Assembly (NCBI RefSeq): GCF_010729305.1
Contig: NZ_AP022574.1
Span: 1,860,001 to 1,924,000, forward strand
Length of the DNA stretch: 64,000 nucleotides
Direction: 5' to 3'
Source of the DNA: Mycolicibacterium psychrotolerans
GTDB lineage: Bacteria > Actinomycetota > Actinomycetes > Mycobacteriales > Mycobacteriaceae
The translations under genes were made by a program, and so were the position numbers. The notes under the pieces are model-generated. The model saw nothing but the letters and a program-made list of their open reading frames with translations. It did not search any database and had not been told where the DNA came from. Within the stretch, counting starts at the first letter, position 1. Every line of letters begins with the position of its first letter. Shown here piece by piece: positions 62,685 through 64,000 of this stretch.

Positions 62685-64000
62685 TGACCGACGTGGACGC
62701 CACCGAGGAGCTGTCCGAACCGATGACCATCGGGGTCGAGGCGTATGTCTCCGAGGAGTACGCCCGCGCCGAGCGGGATCGCCTGTGGCGCAAGGTGTGG
62801 CTGCAGGTGGGCCGCGTCGAGGAACTGCCCGACGTGGGCAGCTACCTGACCTACGACATCCTCGATGACTCGATCGTCGTCGTGCGCACGGGTCCCGCGG
62901 ACTTTGCAGCCCACCACAACGTGTGCATGCACCGCGGCAGGCGGCTCATCGACACCCCCGAGGGCGCCAAGAACGCGGTCGGGCGGGCGCGCAAGTCGTT
63001 CGTGTGCGGCTTCCACGGCTGGACCTACGGTCTCGACGGCGCCTGCACCCACATCCGCGAACAGGACGACTGGCAGGGCAAGCTCGCTGCGCGCAACACC
63101 CACCTCGCCCCCGTCCGCGTGGACACCTGGGGCGGTTGGCTTTTCATCACCATGGACCCCGACTGCGAACCGCTGGCCGACTACCTGTTCCCGGCCGCCA
63201 AGATCCTCGACCCGTTCGGGTTGGAGAACATGCGCTACAAGTGGCGCAGATGGCTGGCCTTCGACTGCAACTGGAAGGTGGCGCTGGAGGCGTTCAACGA
63301 GACCTACCACGTGTTCACCACGCATCCGGAGTTCAACAGGTTCGGTGAGTTCAAGGGCTGGGCGAAAGCCCAAGGGCGGCACAGCAACATTGGCTACGAC
63401 GCACCGAAGGGCATGGACGAGACCAAGTCCAAGATCCGGCTCGGCACCGGTGACCCGCGCGTCTCGACCGCCGAGATGCAGGTCTACACCATGGAGGAGA
63501 CCAACGCGACCACCACCCAGACGCTGGTGAACGCGGCGAAGCGACTCGTCGACGAGTTGCCAGAGGGCACCCCCGCCGACAAGGTGCTCGAACACTGGCT
63601 CGCCTCGGCCCGCCGCGACGACGAGGCCCGCGGCGTGATCTGGCCGACGATCCCCGCCGACGTGCTGGGGCAGAGCGGCACCGCCTGGCAGATCTTCCCG
63701 AACTTCCAGATCGGCCAGGGTCTGACGAGCGCCCTGTGTTACAGCGCCCGGCCCGATCCGGGCTACAACCCGAACCGGTGCATCTTCGAGGTCGCCGTGT
63801 TCGAGCTGTACCCGAAAGGGCAGGAGCCGGAGACGGAATGGGTCTACACGCCCAAGGATTCGCCGGGCTGGCGCTCGGTGCTGCCGCAGGATTTCTCGAA
63901 CATGGCCGCCGTGCAGCAGGGCATGAAGTCCGCAGGCTTCCCCGGTACGCTGCCCAACCCGTACCGCGAACGCAGCACCGTGAACCTGCACCACCAGCTG
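62684..64000 (+). CDS. Rieske non-heme iron oxygenase, alpha subunit, 3' partial
   Basis: The frame is open from ATG 62684 to the window end (439 codons), so the C-terminus is missing. The Rieske [2Fe-2S] ligands are in NVCMHRGRRL (Cys-x-His) and VCGFHGWTYG (Cys-x2-His). The mononuclear iron site appears as ALEAFNETYHVFTTHPEF (His-x4-His, with Glu/Asn before it). It would hydroxylate an aromatic, terpenoid or steroid substrate using a separate ferredoxin and reductase, which must lie outside the window or elsewhere. Confidence 0.9.
   Translation, partial: MTDVDATEELSEPMTIGVEAYVSEEYARAERDRLWRKVWLQVGRVEELPDVGSYLTYDILDDSIVVVRTGPADFAAHHNVCMHRGRRLIDTPEGAKNAVGRARKSFVCGFHGWTYGLDGACTHIREQDDWQGKLAARNTHLAPVRVDTWGGWLFITMDPDCEPLADYLFPAAKILDPFGLENMRYKWRRWLAFDCNWKVALEAFNETYHVFTTHPEFNRFGEFKGWAKAQGRHSNIGYDAPKGMDETKSKIRLGTGDPRVSTAEMQVYTMEETNATTTQTLVNAAKRLVDELPEGTPADKVLEHWLASARRDDEARGVIWPTIPADVLGQSGTAWQIFPNFQIGQGLTSALCYSARPDPGYNPNRCIFEVAVFELYPKGQEPETEWVYTPKDSPGWRSVLPQDFSNMAAVQQGMKSAGFPGTLPNPYRERSTVNLHHQL

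Overview
The window is high-GC, densely coded actinobacterial DNA. It reads as a rapid-growing environmental mycobacterium (Mycolicibacterium type). Support comes from gltA2, prrA/prrB, accD3, echA6, ctpE, an Rv0909/Rv0910-like toxin-antitoxin pair, MmpS/MmpL and DUF2630, many of them in the relative order I remember from M. tuberculosis (Rv0896-Rv0898c, Rv0902c-Rv0910). No database was consulted; family names come from recognising the translated proteins and their motifs.

Layout. 1-10.7 kb: a partial TetR gene, citrate synthase gltA2, an MFS exporter with its MarR regulator, an IS481-family element, an FAD oxidoreductase, DUF2630, an FKBP isomerase, a decayed IS30-family element, and the PrrBA two-component system. 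10.8-26.1 kb: a block that splits prrA from accD3. It holds a Kv-like potassium channel, three ABC exporters (the last two look like a heterodimer), two acyl-CoA/AMP ligases, an epoxide hydrolase, and a degenerate ABC ATPase with a YhgE/Pip membrane protein. 26.2-33.6 kb: the conserved accD3-echA6-Rv0906-Rv0907-ctpE stretch.

33.6-42.8 kb: an accessory island inserted between ctpE and the antitoxin gene, flanked by a partial duplication of exactly that junction. It carries a translationally coupled operon for a surface polysaccharide (a cellulose-synthase-like GT2, a 1106-residue GT-C-type membrane glycosyltransferase and an anchored GH8 glucanase) and a divergent gene for an actin-fold-like membrane protein with a proline-rich tail. 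The two glycosyltransferases share an Arg-rich repeat module and DxTAR-type repeats that I cannot match to a known domain.

42.8-50.7 kb: the toxin-antitoxin pair, an NAD(P)-binding protein, a secreted esterase, TetR-MmpS-MmpL, and an ammonium transporter preceded by a GlnR-like site. 50.8-54.9 kb: an unusual coupled operon of 2-oxoacid dehydrogenase E1 alpha and beta, a free lipoyl domain, a free acyl carrier protein, a KASIII enzyme and a non-canonical SDR, with no E2 or E3. 55.4-64 kb: a catabolic-looking divergent cluster (Rieske oxygenase, SDRs, two CoA ligases, a beta-propeller protein and a GntR regulator) with two matching palindromic operator candidates.

Both insertion sequences lie between convergent genes, where they do little harm: one duplicated the shared stop codons of two genes, the other split a terminator-like hairpin. 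Several intergenic gaps carry long inverted repeats with related stems.
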